NCBI GenBank assembly: GCA_037953625.1
Contig: CM075650.1
Coordinates: 121,999,706-122,063,705 of the forward strand
Source: Crotalaria pallida
Lineage: Eukaryota > Streptophyta > Magnoliopsida > Fabales > Fabaceae
DNA: 64,000 bases
Reading direction: 5' to 3'
Both the position numbers and the translations under genes were made by a program. The notes beneath the pieces were generated by a model. That model was not told the origin of the DNA, did no database searches, and worked only from the letters and a program-made list of their open reading frames with translations. Position 1 is the stretch's first letter, and every line of letters starts with the position of its first letter. Below, piece by piece: positions 1 to 9,719 of this stretch.

Positions 1-1039
1 TCCTCCTGACCTGGGGCCATTTGTGTTGTGACAGCTGTCGTGCCCGCACGGTAAAGGTCCTGTACTCCTGTTTGCTTCCGGCTAGGTTGGGTGGATGACC
101 GAGGAGATGTAGACGTGAGTGACCGCCGAAATTGAAATGAATACTTTGATGGTATTTTAACACTCCCCAATCACCAGAGGTTATGAAATGATAAGAATGG
201 AGGAAAAGAGAGTACAGTGCTGAAATGGAAATGAATGAGAAAAGGAAAGAATGCTTATAAGATGTGAAAGTAAAGAAGAATGAGAAAGTATAACAATAAT
301 AAAAATGTAAGATGATAATGATAATGATGTCAATAATCCGCTTGGTTGTTGTGTGCTTGTGTACTGTATTGTGTGTTTGTTTGGTCCTATTATCTTGCCT
401 ATCGTAATCCCACACCATCGACGATTCGTCGTTCGGAATGCTTACTCTCTCCTGTTCGTTGTTATATTGGTGCTGCTGATATCGCAACGGGCAGACGGAG
501 CATTGCAAGGAGATCATCACTCTAGAGGAACGGGAGCAGGAACTAAAACGACAGCAAGGGAGCCGCAAGAGAGGGGACTTTACTTCGAGGATGAGGAAAG
601 CCTACAAGAAGGAAGAGAAGCTTCATCCGGTGGGGTACGAAAGGAAGAGTTAGGGGTAGTGTTTTTAGTTAAGTTTATTGTTTGTGTTTTGAGTCAAGGA
701 TTACCGAGCAACGAACCATTATGTAATTAAGCCAAGTTTTAAAATGGGAAATATGAAGTACTTCTAATTTGGAAGATGGAGTAGTGTAAACTCTTGAAAT
801 TCATTATGAATATTCAACACAATGAATCATGATGCTTTTTAAAACTAAGTCATTTCATGGAAATGAAGGTTTTATAAATATAGAATGTCTTTAGTGACAA
901 CTCGATTTTCCGTAAAGGGTATTAAGTTGTTACTGACACTTCAACCATGTTTTACCAAAAAAAAAAATCTGGCCTCAATTTTTGCAACTTTGACAAGAAA
1001 AAGGAAGTATTTTTGGTTTACAAAAATCGGGCTGTTACA
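1..1039. repeat. 3' part of the left LTR of a long-LTR non-autonomous retrotransposon
   Basis: This stretch is a near-identical direct copy of 18093-19130; about 15 mismatches were counted by eye. It ends in TGTTACA, the inverted complement of the TGTAACA that opens the right-hand LTR at 13296. The LTR therefore begins before the window. A 125-codon ORF at 353-730 is present in both copies but has no recognisable domain and is probably chance. The primer-binding site that should follow was split by the insertion at 1044. Confidence 0.88.
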
Positions 1040-1043
1040 GAAT

Positions 1044-1618
1044 TGTCGTGTTCTTAACCAAGATCAACCTTAAAGCTATGGAAAAGCCTTGAAGAATGAT
1101 CACGGTCAAGATGTTAATGTAGGACTCTTAAGGATTTCTGAAGATCCAGTTAGGATAATCAGGTTCTCCCTAGTCAACAACGTGTGTGCTTGTGTCTACT
1201 TAGGGATGAGAAAAACGTACCTTAACCCCTATAGCATGGTGGTTCTTATAGGAGATTACCTGTGTTCTTTGGGCCGTTCCGGTAAGCCTTCTGTGGAGGT
1301 GGAACTCAAGTAGAATTTGTATAGGATATGATAAGATCATATCTTTAAACCCTGTAAGTGATAAACTTTATCCAATGCTGTTATATCTAACCAAGAGTCG
1401 TGAGGAATCCAGTGATAGTTACGGTTTGATAAGGCTGTAAACGATAAGGATTAGATTGGAAGTCCTGTGCTAGCTAAAAACCTTATCAGTACGTAACCGG
1501 CGGAAACCCAGTTCGCTCGGTATAAATATCCGACCGACGCCCCTGTACCTGCATCGAAGTAGTGTGAGTAATGGCCCCTTTGGTCGGTCGTAGCTCGGTC
1601 TACTATAGGTCCACTACA
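1044..1618 (-). repeat. 3' LTR of element A
   Basis: 575 bp, opening TGTCGTG and closing CCACTACA on plus, with an equal-length partner at 11524-12098. About ten substitutions and no indels separate the two (for example at the positions equivalent to 1151, 1174 and 1192). Transcription of the element is on minus, so this is the downstream LTR. The polypurine tract lies at about 1619-1632 and reads CTTGGGGGGCTTA on minus. Confidence 0.93.
1521..1528 (+). promoter_or_regulatory. Candidate antisense TATA box inside the LTR
   Basis: TATAAATA lies on the plus strand, opposite to element transcription and about 1.1 kb upstream of the plus-strand accessory gene starting at 2623. The same motif is in the other LTR at 12001-12008. 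Its position fits a promoter for the antisense gene. This is inference from motif and orientation only. Confidence 0.4.
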
Positions 1619-2622
1619 TAAGCCCCCCAAGCTCGGTTGGGTGATTTAAGCCCTGTCGAGCTTATGAGACGAACGAACCATATTCCGACCATATTTTCAG
1701 TGATCAAAGTAGAAACCCAAGTCTCTTTTTGCTTCGAACCGAGCTGTCGTTTGATTGACCCCGGAGTGACCTTCCGTTACTCCCTGAATCTACACGTGTC
1801 TTTACCCTTATCGGGAAGCGTACCGTTATGATTTCAAACCTATCAGAGGTGCCACGTAGTCTTTTCTCCGTGCGGAATGGGCTTTTTGCACCTAAAGCCC
1901 AAACTTTTTGAGATAGTGGAGGGAAGTTAAAATAAAACCAAAAGGCGGTTTCTCATTTCCACAGATTCTCTTTCTTGTTTGTACGTTCTCCTGAGAAATT
2001 GGAACCCAGAAGCGAAACTGCATAAAGGCCTCCTTGCAACAGCTTCCTGCCAGGGCCTTGATTGACGCTTCCTCTGCATTTCTTATTGCCTTGTGTACCT
2101 CAGTCTTCTTTGCTTTTCTTGATCATTCGCTACTAGCAGGTAACTGAACTTTCTCCTTCAGAGCATTTCTATTTTTGCTATTTTGATGTCTTCTTTGTTC
2201 TTGCATGTTGTTGCTATTTGTTTACTGCATTTCCAAGTGTCGGATTTTGCTTATAATGCTTTATTGCTGTTCGTTTTCCACTACTGTTTCTTTGTCCCCG
2301 ATTTTTGAAGAAATAGCTTTATTTGTACATTTCAGGGTTTACTCACTTTTCTAGTTTTGAAAAACTTTACACTTTTCTGGGTTTTTGGGTTTTCTGGGTT
2401 TTGCGAGTGTTATTTTTGGCTTTTCTGGATTGAGGGGTTTACTTTCTGGGTTCAGGAAAAACCCCAAATCGCTTTGTTGTTGTTGCTGTGATACCTCGCT
2501 TGCCCCTCAAACTTCTTTATCCGCTTTACCGCCAACTGAGCGATCGCTGTAGAATTTCTTAGGTTTTCTTTACGTTTTTCTTCACTTAAATTCTTAGGGT
2601 TGGTACTGGAGCGTCGTTTATC
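1619..2622. other. Non-coding 3' region of element A and 5' leader of the antisense gene
   Basis: About 1 kb without a supported ORF, lying between the polypurine tract and the start of the plus-strand gene. It is T-rich on plus toward the right (about 2100-2450), like a plant 5' leader with introns. No other structure was recognised. Confidence 0.5.
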
Positions 2623-2868
2623 ATGAGTGAGGAATCTGTAAACTCTGATGTGCCAAGAACACATAAAGGAGGAAACCCCGAGGTTTATGTTAAGCCGATT
2701 GCCATGCATTTCCCTCGGACTTTAAGAGAGTTCAGGCAGGGTGTGATTCAGTATAGGATTGCTGAAAGGGTAGAACAAAGGAGGTTAAGGAGGCTTCATA
2801 GAGGTATTAGACGTTTCAATCGGTTTTGGGAAACTCTACCCAGAAAGGGAGGTGTTCCCAAACCGACC
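2623..2868 (+). CDS. Antisense accessory gene of element A, first exon
   Basis: An 82-codon open stretch starts at an ATG (MSEESVNSDV...) and is rich in arginine near its end. It runs antisense to gag-pol in the slot between integrase and 3' LTR, where Retand/Grande-type elements carry an extra ORF. It ends at a strong donor (GTAAGT at 2869), after which the frame closes at 2880. The splice to the next exon is unresolved: the phase-compatible acceptor at 2907 leaves only 39 bp, while a weaker upstream donor near 2851 with the acceptor at 2926 gives a more normal intron. Its function is unknown; it may be the basic N-terminus of the protein continued at 2908-3754. Confidence 0.5.
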
Positions 2869-2907
2869 GTAAGTATTTGATCAAGTTTTTGTGGTTCTGA
2901 CTCCCAG

Positions 2908-3754
2908 TGTGCCCCCTTTTCCTCAGGTATGAAGAGAAAGTGTGTCACTAATCTCGAGTTGTACCCTCTTCCACCAGATTCAGATGAATACGACTGGGTG
3001 GACCGAGAGGTTCTTGGCACTCAATCCGAGCTTACAACACATTGATCATTAGACCAAACCCGAGCCATAATTTTACCATGTCCAGGAGACAACGCAGGGA
3101 ATTTGTACTCCATTACTCCAGTGGGTGAGAATGAGAGAGTCTGTACCAAGATTCCTGAGGGTAGTACAGGCTTCTATTTTTACGAAGAGGTAATCACTCG
3201 GATTGGGATAAGGCTGCCTTTTACTGATTTTGAGATGGGAGTTCTGAACTTCCTAAGAGTGGCCCCTACTCAGCTGCATCCGAACGCATGGGCGTTTGTA
3301 AAGGTTTTTGAACAGGTTTGCTCAGCCATGAATTGGGCTTGTAATCTTCGTATCTTTTTTCATCTTTTTGCTCCACAGTGTAATTCATTTGAGAAAGGTT
3401 CGGCTAAGAAACCCTGGGTTTCATTGAAATCTCGCCGAGGATATGCTTTATTTACCAAATATTCTGAGTCCTGGAAGGGATTCAAACCTTTTTTCTTTAA
3501 GTACAACTTTAATGGTACGGGGGTCTGCTGGTTTACCCGACCTGGGGAAAGACGGGCTCTTCCAAGGTTTCCTCTTCAGTGGAGTGTCAGTTTCTTCAAT
3601 CGACCAATTGCTTCATACTCTTCCGAATGGAAAGAGCTTGCTGAATTTGAGAAGGAGGTTTGTCGGTCGGTTGAAAGTTACTTGTAGAAAAATGGGATGA
3701 TAGAGACGAGGGATATTGTGAATATCCCTTCTTCGGAAGTTAAAGCGGAGCTTG
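2908..3754 (+). pseudogene. Antisense accessory gene of element A, central exon with gypsy-type transposon domain (PF04195-like), two stops
   Basis: One reading frame runs through the interval and is interrupted by TGA at 3043-3045 and TAG at 3685-3687. The core resembles the plant 'putative gypsy type transposon' domain: a LPFTDFEMGVLNFL motif, then a TQLHPNAWAFVKVFE motif, then an aromatic-rich W/F segment. Known family members are antisense-encoded proteins of Tat-type elements with no proven activity. The exon ends in phase 1 at 3754, just before a GT donor. That phase joins correctly to the acceptor at 3876, so the intron of about 122 bp is well supported. Assignment is by motif memory, not by search. 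Confidence 0.65.
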
Positions 3755-3876
3755 GTATAGTGTATTTATTTCGCTTTTCAATTTTTGTGGTTTGATCGGC
3801 TCTGACGACTATTGGTTTTGTTTTTCTTTGAGTTTGTGGTTTGATCGGTTCTAATGTTAATAAGTTTTGTTTGCAG

Positions 3877-5009
3877 AAAACATGGCCGCTCGCTTGGCAG
3901 CTCTGGTTCAAGGTCAAGGTGGTAAGAAGAGAAAAACTCCTGCCACTTCTGGATCCTCCAATCTGAGTACTCCAAGCTTGAGTACTTCAAGCCCAACTCC
4001 CTCTGCCTCGGCTGCCGAGGCTTCTCCTCGGCCAGCCGCCAATATGGTTGTTGTTGCTTCAACTGTTTCTGTGGCCCCTGGTGGTCAAGTTCAATCAACT
4101 TTTCCTCTTCAACCCCTTCGCCAACGCCGTCGAGTGGACAAAGGAAAGGAAAAAGTAATCGAGGGTGTAAACCCAAGGACTGAGGGACCAAGTGTCCGAC
4201 CTACTGCTGCTCCAACTTCTACTGAGAATCCTCCTGACACATCCATATGGGATGTGCAATTTGATGAAAGATTTGGGAAGTACATCTGCCCCGAATCGGA
4301 TTGCACTCGTTTCGGGACGCTGAATACCAACGAGTGGTCTCGCTGCAACATGACACTTGCTAAGTATCTCCTTAGGGGAGCCAACCTTGCCTATTTCTTG
4401 GCCAAACATCCTGATGGTCTTTTCACTGGCTATAACGCCAAACAAAGGGAAGCTCGGGATCTTTCTGTTGCTCAAGAAGCCAGTCTCTCGGATGAGTTGG
4501 TCCGAGTGAAAAATGAATTGGAGAACCTGAGGGCTGATAAGGGGGAATTGGTTAAGGAGAGAGATTCCTTAAAAGCTTCCCAAAAAGCAGCTGAAATCAA
4601 GAGGCAAGAGGCGGAAGAGACTCTGAAAAAGGAAATTCAAGTACATCAACAGAGGGTGGATGAATTAAAAGCTGAGGTTGATAAGTCGGCGGTGGTTGCT
4701 CGGAAGCTGAGAGAGAAAGCACTGTTTCACAAGAAGAAGGCGGAGACCAACTTCTATAACTGGGGGAAGGCGGTTGATGATACCTTTGTCTCTACCATTC
4801 GGCAAGTTCAATTTCTGAACCCTGAGTTGGAGTTCAGGGTGGTTGGGGCTCACCCATTTCATGCCGTTCAAGATGGGAAGTTGATTGATCTTTCATCTAA
4901 GGCTGAGGTAGATCTGCAGGCCGAGGATCTTTCTAATCCCCTTGAGGAGCTGACCGAGGCACCAGACTTTGATGACTCTCAAGTTGTTTTATCTGATATT
5001 GAAGAATGA
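3877..5009 (+). CDS. Antisense accessory gene of element A, last exon, low-complexity plus coiled coil
   Basis: Open for about 377 codons after the acceptor TTTGCAG, with an in-frame ATG at 3882. It starts with a basic patch (GGKKRK) that could be a nuclear signal, then a Ser/Thr/Pro/Ala-rich linker. A segment with WDVQFDERFGKY and a CPESDC pair follows, then roughly 100 residues of heptad-like charged helix (ELVRVKNELENLRADKGE and onward), then an acidic tail ending in DIEE. The layout matches the C-terminal half of antisense ORFs in Tat elements: structured domain first, coiled coil second. Unlike gag and pol in this copy, this exon has no stop or frameshift. The gene product is unknown. 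Confidence 0.65.
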
Positions 5010-5653
5010 TATTTCACCTTTTGCTGCTTTGTCGTTTTGTCGTTTGCTCAATGTATTCTGAGCGTTTTAACTTGATGCTTTTGTATTCTGCTTTGTTGAA
5101 CAACTTACTTTGTCTTGCTTTCGCCCGTGTTGAGCATATTTTGGATAATTTATATTACTTTGCACATTTTGGAAATGATATCATGATATGACGTATTGTT
5201 ATTTTTCACTTCGTTCGTCACGCTTTCATAGTTACTGATGTGAATTTAGACTGTATAATTCATTGTGGGTAGAACTCAGATCGTCGACCTTAGCCAAAGT
5301 GGGATCTTCGGACCGCGAAGTAAGGAAAGTAGTTTCCTAGGTTCGGGTGTTCTATAAGTGCGTTGCTGAACTCTCGTAAAGAATTGGGCCTCGATTTAGC
5401 TCGGTGGCTAGCCGAACCAAATGAGTCGCGTGTTACTTCACAATGTTCATACGATGATTTCAAATAAACCGATGCATTTATTGATAAACAAATACAAAAA
5501 ATGAAGTTGTTCATTTGCTAACGAATTCCTAACATCTCAATTCCTAACAAATGTTTCTGAGCTGAGAAGGTTGTTACCCTTCATTTTATTCAAACTAAAA
5601 ATTTCTGAGTAATGAAAAGCTATCCTATAAAGAGCAAAAAGCAAAATACGAGC
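5010..5653. other. Spacer between the antisense gene and integrase of element A
   Basis: About 640 bp in which the plus-strand accessory gene and the minus-strand pol converge tail to tail. It presumably holds both 3' untranslated ends. AT-rich runs follow each stop. No ORF with recognisable content is present. Confidence 0.5.
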
Positions 5654-6787
5654 TTAACTGTAATAAGCTCTGAGTTTGGCGACGTTCCATGTGTTGCCAA
5701 TTTCCGTGCCCGAGAGAGACTCTAACTTGTATGCTCCAGATCCGGATTTGGCCTTTACTCGATATGGTCCTTCCCAATTTGGTTGGAGTTTTCCAACTCC
5801 AGCATTTCCTTTGCCAATATCAGCTCGGCGAAGGACCAAGTCGCCAATCTCAAAGCTTCTTGGACGAACCCTCTTGTTGTATTCCCGAGCCTGTCGCTCC
5901 TTCATTTTGCTTTCATGAACTGCCGCATTTTTTCGAATTTCCTCCAACAAGACCAGCTCTTCAATAATCAAATGGTCATTTGCCTCTAAAGGACGTTCAA
6001 GTGTCCTGAAGGTGGGAATTTGCTTTTCGATTGGAATGACTGCGTCACAGCCGTATGTCAAACGAAAAGGGGTTTCTCCTGTGGACGAGTGTACTGTTGT
6101 TCTATGTGACCATAAAACGCTCGGAAGTTTATCAGCCCAAGAGCCAACAGCATTCCCGAGCTTCTTTTTAATCCCATCTAAAATGGTTCTGTTGGCTGCC
6201 TCAGCTAACCCATTAGTTTGTGGGTGTTCAACAGAGCTAAAATAGTGGGTGATGTTTAGGTCGGCTACTAATTGTTGGAAGTGTGATGCTGCGAACTGTG
6301 ACCCATTGTCTGTGACTATGGAGTGTGGAACTCCGAATCGAGAAATTACCTCCTTGATAAATAAAGATTGAATCCGAGCTGTTGAGATTGTTGCTAACGG
6401 CATTGCTTCGATCCACTTAGTGAAGTAATCGATGGCCACTACTGCAAATTTGAGTTGGCCAGGTGCGGAGGGGAACTTTCCGATGATATCCATGCCCCAT
6501 TGGTAAAAGGGCCAAGGAGCACCTAGAGAGTGTAGCTCCTCAGCAGGCTTTTGATAGATGTCACTATGAAATTGGCACTGGGTACATTTTTTGACATGTT
6601 CCATAGCGTCTTTCTGCAGTGTAGGCCAAAAATAGCCTGCTCGGATTACTTTTCTTGCCAAGGACTTTCCTCCCATATGGTGACTGCAAATTCCACCGTG
6701 AATTTCCTCCAATATTTCCTCAGCTTGGGACGAGTTGACACATCTAAGCATGGGGGGAGCCAAAACCTCTCTTGTATAGGACTCCAT
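5654..6787 (-). CDS. Integrase part of element A pol
   Basis: The 377-codon frame holds a complete gypsy-type integrase. It has an HHCC zinc-binding region (residues about 30-71, ending KKCTQC) and a catalytic core with D100, D160 and E196, which fits the D-D-35-E spacing. The C-terminal part has NWEGPYRV, a GPY/F-type module. No chromodomain is evident, in keeping with Tat rather than chromoviruses. It is in a different frame from the upstream RT/RNase H. The switch falls in a run of six G on plus (6752-6757), so the integrase was originally fused to RT and a 1-bp indel separates them here. The nominal start is therefore not a real one. Confidence 0.93.
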   Translation of the reverse strand: MESYTREVLAPPMLRCVNSSQAEEILEEIHGGICSHHMGGKSLARKVIRAGYFWPTLQKDAMEHVKKCTQCQFHSDIYQKPAEELHSLGAPWPFYQWGMDIIGKFPSAPGQLKFAVVAIDYFTKWIEAMPLATISTARIQSLFIKEVISRFGVPHSIVTDNGSQFAASHFQQLVADLNITHYFSSVEHPQTNGLAEAANRTILDGIKKKLGNAVGSWADKLPSVLWSHRTTVHSSTGETPFRLTYGCDAVIPIEKQIPTFRTLERPLEANDHLIIEELVLLEEIRKNAAVHESKMKERQAREYNKRVRPRSFEIGDLVLRRADIGKGNAGVGKLQPNWEGPYRVKAKSGSGAYKLESLSGTEIGNTWNVAKLRAYYS

Positions 6788-9482
6788 TTAGAATTGTGCA
6801 TTGAGCGGCCTTTTCGACTAATTTCCGAGCCTCGGATTGATCTTGAGGGACAAACCCATGCTGCAAGTAAGTGAGAATTGGGTCCATCCATGACTGAGAT
6901 AATGAGACTGTCAGAATAACACTAGGCCAGGGAATGGTTTCTTGTATCAAAGTTTTATTATTTTCCGAGCCTTTTGTACTCGCAAGTTTGGATAGAATGT
7001 CAGCTCTAGAATTCGAATCTCTCGGCACATGAGAGATGTTAAATTCGGAGAAGTTTGAGATGATTCGCTTTACCTCTTCAAGATATTTCTGTAAAATGGG
7101 TTCCTTTGCCGAATACTGACCCTTGATCTGAGAAACCACCAGTTGTGAATCGCTGAACACTGACACTTGCTCGGCTCCGAACTCCTGAACCATCTTGAGG
7201 CCTGCGAGAACTGCCTCGTACTCTGCTTGATTGTTTGATGTTTGAAACTCAAATTTCAATGAGTATTCCATACACAAACCCTCGGGGTTTTCAATGATCA
7301 CTCCAGCCCCAGCTCCTTTTCTATTACTTGACCCATCCACATAAACGGACCAAAGACTTTGGGAGTTGTCAGAAGGGATGTCTGTGAACTCCGTAATAAA
7401 ATCAGCAAGCGCCTGAGATTTCATTGCTTTCCTTGGTTCGTAGGCGATGTCGAACTTAGAAAGTTCGACAGACCATGAAACCATTCTGCCAGCTAGGTCG
7501 GGTTTGTGGAGAACTTGTCTGAGGGGTTGAGCTGTTCTTACCAATATTCTATGTGCCTGAAAATACTGTCTCAATCTCCGTGCCGATGTGACCAAACAAT
7601 ACACAAGTTTCTCGAGCTTCTGATATCTTAACTCCGATCCTTGAAGTGCTCGGCTAACAAAATATACTGGAGCTTCAATACCAGAATCATCTCTTACCAA
7701 AACCGAACTGACCGCTGCTTCAGCCACTGACATGTACAGAATAAGGCTCTCACCAGGAAAAGGGCTGTGTAGGACCGGCGGGCTAGAGAGATACTCTTTT
7801 AACTGAATAAAGGCTTGCTCACATTGCTCATCCCAAATGAAATCCTTGTTTTTTCTGAGAAGCTGGTACCACGGCAAGGCTTTTCGAGCCGCTTGGGACA
7901 AAAATCTGGACAGTGCCGCCACTCGACCCGTAAGTTGTTGAACTTCTTTGAGATTAGCTGGGCTCCTCATACCAAGGATTGCCTCGCATTTATCAGGATT
8001 GGCCTCAATTCCTCTCTCGGTTAGCATAAAACCGAGGAAAGAACCTGCCGGGACTCCAAATACACACTTCTCCGGATTCAACCTCATAAAGTATTTTCTC
8101 ACTCGGTCGAGTATCGTGGTGAGATCCTTGGCATGAATTTCTTGTTGTCTACTTTTTGCAATGATGTCGTCTATGTACACCTCCATGTTCGAGCCGATCA
8201 TACCTTGAAAAATTTTGTTCATCATCCTCTGATAAGTAGCTCCCGCATTTTTCAAGCCAAAGGGCATAACGTTGTAACAGTAAGTCGCCCTATCGGTGAT
8301 AAATGCAGTTTTATCTTGGTCGGCAGGGAACATTGGAATCTGGTTGTAGCCAGAGTAAGCGTCCATAAATGATAAGAGTTTATATCCTGCTGAACTGTCG
8401 ACGAGTTTATCAATAACAGGGAGTGGGTATTGATCTTTAGGACAGACTTTGTTCAAGTCTGTATAATCAACACACATTCTCCATTTTCCATTGGGCTTTT
8501 TGACCAAGACGGTGTTAGCTAACCAGTCTGCGTAGTCGATTTCCCTAATGAAACCAGCTCGGAGTAGTTCAGCAACCTTTTCCTCAATTACAATCGCCTT
8601 TTCCATACTAACCTTTCTTTTACGCTGTGCCACTGGCTTCGACCCCGGAGTGATGCTCAACTTATGACAAATAAAATTGGGGTCGATTCCAGGCATGTCG
8701 GCTGACGTCCAAGCGAATAAATCTTTATTTGCGATTAATAGTGCAGCCAATTCTTCTTTAATACATACGGGTAAATCTGAACCAATTTTCACTTGCTTGA
8801 GGGGGTCATCAGATAGTGTCAAGAACTCCCACTGTCCCCTTGGGGTCGGTCTATTTCTGTCGGACTGATCTCGCATATCCAGATCCGCCAGATTGATATT
8901 TCCCTTACCCAAAGAAACTCTTTCCAGATTGCTCGGATCTTTACTTTTCACCTTTCCCAAGCTAGCATTGTAACATTTTCTTGCTGCATCCTGTTCGGCT
9001 TTGACCGTTACCACTCTGTCGTCAGTTCCAACAAACTTCATAGCCAAATGAACTGTTGATACAACTGCTCCAAAGGCCTGCAGGGAAGTTCTTCCTAGAA
9101 TTGCATTGTAGGCTGCCGGGCAATCAACAACCAAAAATTTCACAATCTCAGTTCTCGCGGAAGGCTGTTGTCCAAGGGTCACAGGGAGCTGAATGTAACC
9201 CTTTGGCTCAACGGTGTCTCCAGTAAAACCAATCAGTTCCCCCTCGAAGGGAGTGAGATTACACTCCCTCAGTTTTAAAGCTTTGAATAGTGGGAAGAAC
9301 ATTATATCTGCCGAACTACCTTGATCAATAAAAACTCGTTTTACCTCATAGTTGCCGATCAAAGCAGTTATCACCATGGGGTCATTGTGGCCCGGAAGGA
9401 TTCCATCTAAATCTTCATCATCAAAAACGATGGGAATGTTTTTTGTTGATCTCTTGGCAATTGGTTTATGGCTAACAGCCAA
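6744..9482 (-). CDS. Protease, reverse transcriptase and RNase H of element A
   Basis: 912-codon frame. Aspartic protease is at residues about 45-140 with DQGSSADI as active-site motif (Q in place of the usual S or T after D). RT is at about 280-500 with YTDLN, the MPFGLKNAGATYQR block and the catalytic YIDD at 436-439. A degenerate gypsy RNase H follows at about 575-650. An archaeal-type RNase H lies at about 713-840 with D716 in YVDGSSN, NQAEYEA and SDSQL. The double RNase H is a Tat-lineage trait. The frame is the same as gag, so the original was one gag-pol frame. The first ATG at 9482 is only the first Met after the stop at 9720-9722. Confidence 0.93.
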   Translation of the reverse strand: MAVSHKPIAKRSTKNIPIVFDDEDLDGILPGHNDPMVITALIGNYEVKRVFIDQGSSADIMFFPLFKALKLRECNLTPFEGELIGFTGDTVEPKGYIQLPVTLGQQPSARTEIVKFLVVDCPAAYNAILGRTSLQAFGAVVSTVHLAMKFVGTDDRVVTVKAEQDAARKCYNASLGKVKSKDPSNLERVSLGKGNINLADLDMRDQSDRNRPTPRGQWEFLTLSDDPLKQVKIGSDLPVCIKEELAALLIANKDLFAWTSADMPGIDPNFICHKLSITPGSKPVAQRKRKVSMEKAIVIEEKVAELLRAGFIREIDYADWLANTVLVKKPNGKWRMCVDYTDLNKVCPKDQYPLPVIDKLVDSSAGYKLLSFMDAYSGYNQIPMFPADQDKTAFITDRATYCYNVMPFGLKNAGATYQRMMNKIFQGMIGSNMEVYIDDIIAKSRQQEIHAKDLTTILDRVRKYFMRLNPEKCVFGVPAGSFLGFMLTERGIEANPDKCEAILGMRSPANLKEVQQLTGRVAALSRFLSQAARKALPWYQLLRKNKDFIWDEQCEQAFIQLKEYLSSPPVLHSPFPGESLILYMSVAEAAVSSVLVRDDSGIEAPVYFVSRALQGSELRYQKLEKLVYCLVTSARRLRQYFQAHRILVRTAQPLRQVLHKPDLAGRMVSWSVELSKFDIAYEPRKAMKSQALADFITEFTDIPSDNSQSLWSVYVDGSSNRKGAGAGVIIENPEGLCMEYSLKFEFQTSNNQAEYEAVLAGLKMVQEFGAEQVSVFSDSQLVVSQIKGQYSAKEPILQKYLEEVKRIISNFSEFNISHVPRDSNSRADILSKLASTKGSENNKTLIQETIPWPSVILTVSLSQSWMDPILTYLQHGFVPQDQSEARKLVEKAAQCTILNGVLYKRGFGSPHA

Positions 9483-9719
9483 AATTTGGTTGATGTACTT
9501 TTTTCTGTCGGCTCTCTTCTCCCTGCCTCCAGCAAAACCTCCCGCAATAGTGTTTACCAGAAAATCACTTTTATTGGTGTTTGACTCGGGAACCGGAGTA
9601 GGGTCGGTTCTCTGCTTCCCCGTGTTTCGATCATCTAGTGACCTACTTCTTTGGCGTTTAGGTTTTACTGGTGATTGAGATCTGTGCCTGCTCCTTCGGC
9701 CAGTCGCATCTCTGATGTA

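Noticed and set aside
353..730. 125-codon ORF with a hydrophobic start, repeated at 18445-18822
   Set aside because: It lies inside an LTR and is conserved only because the two LTRs are young copies. No domain, no codon signature, and an opposite-strand ORF overlaps it.
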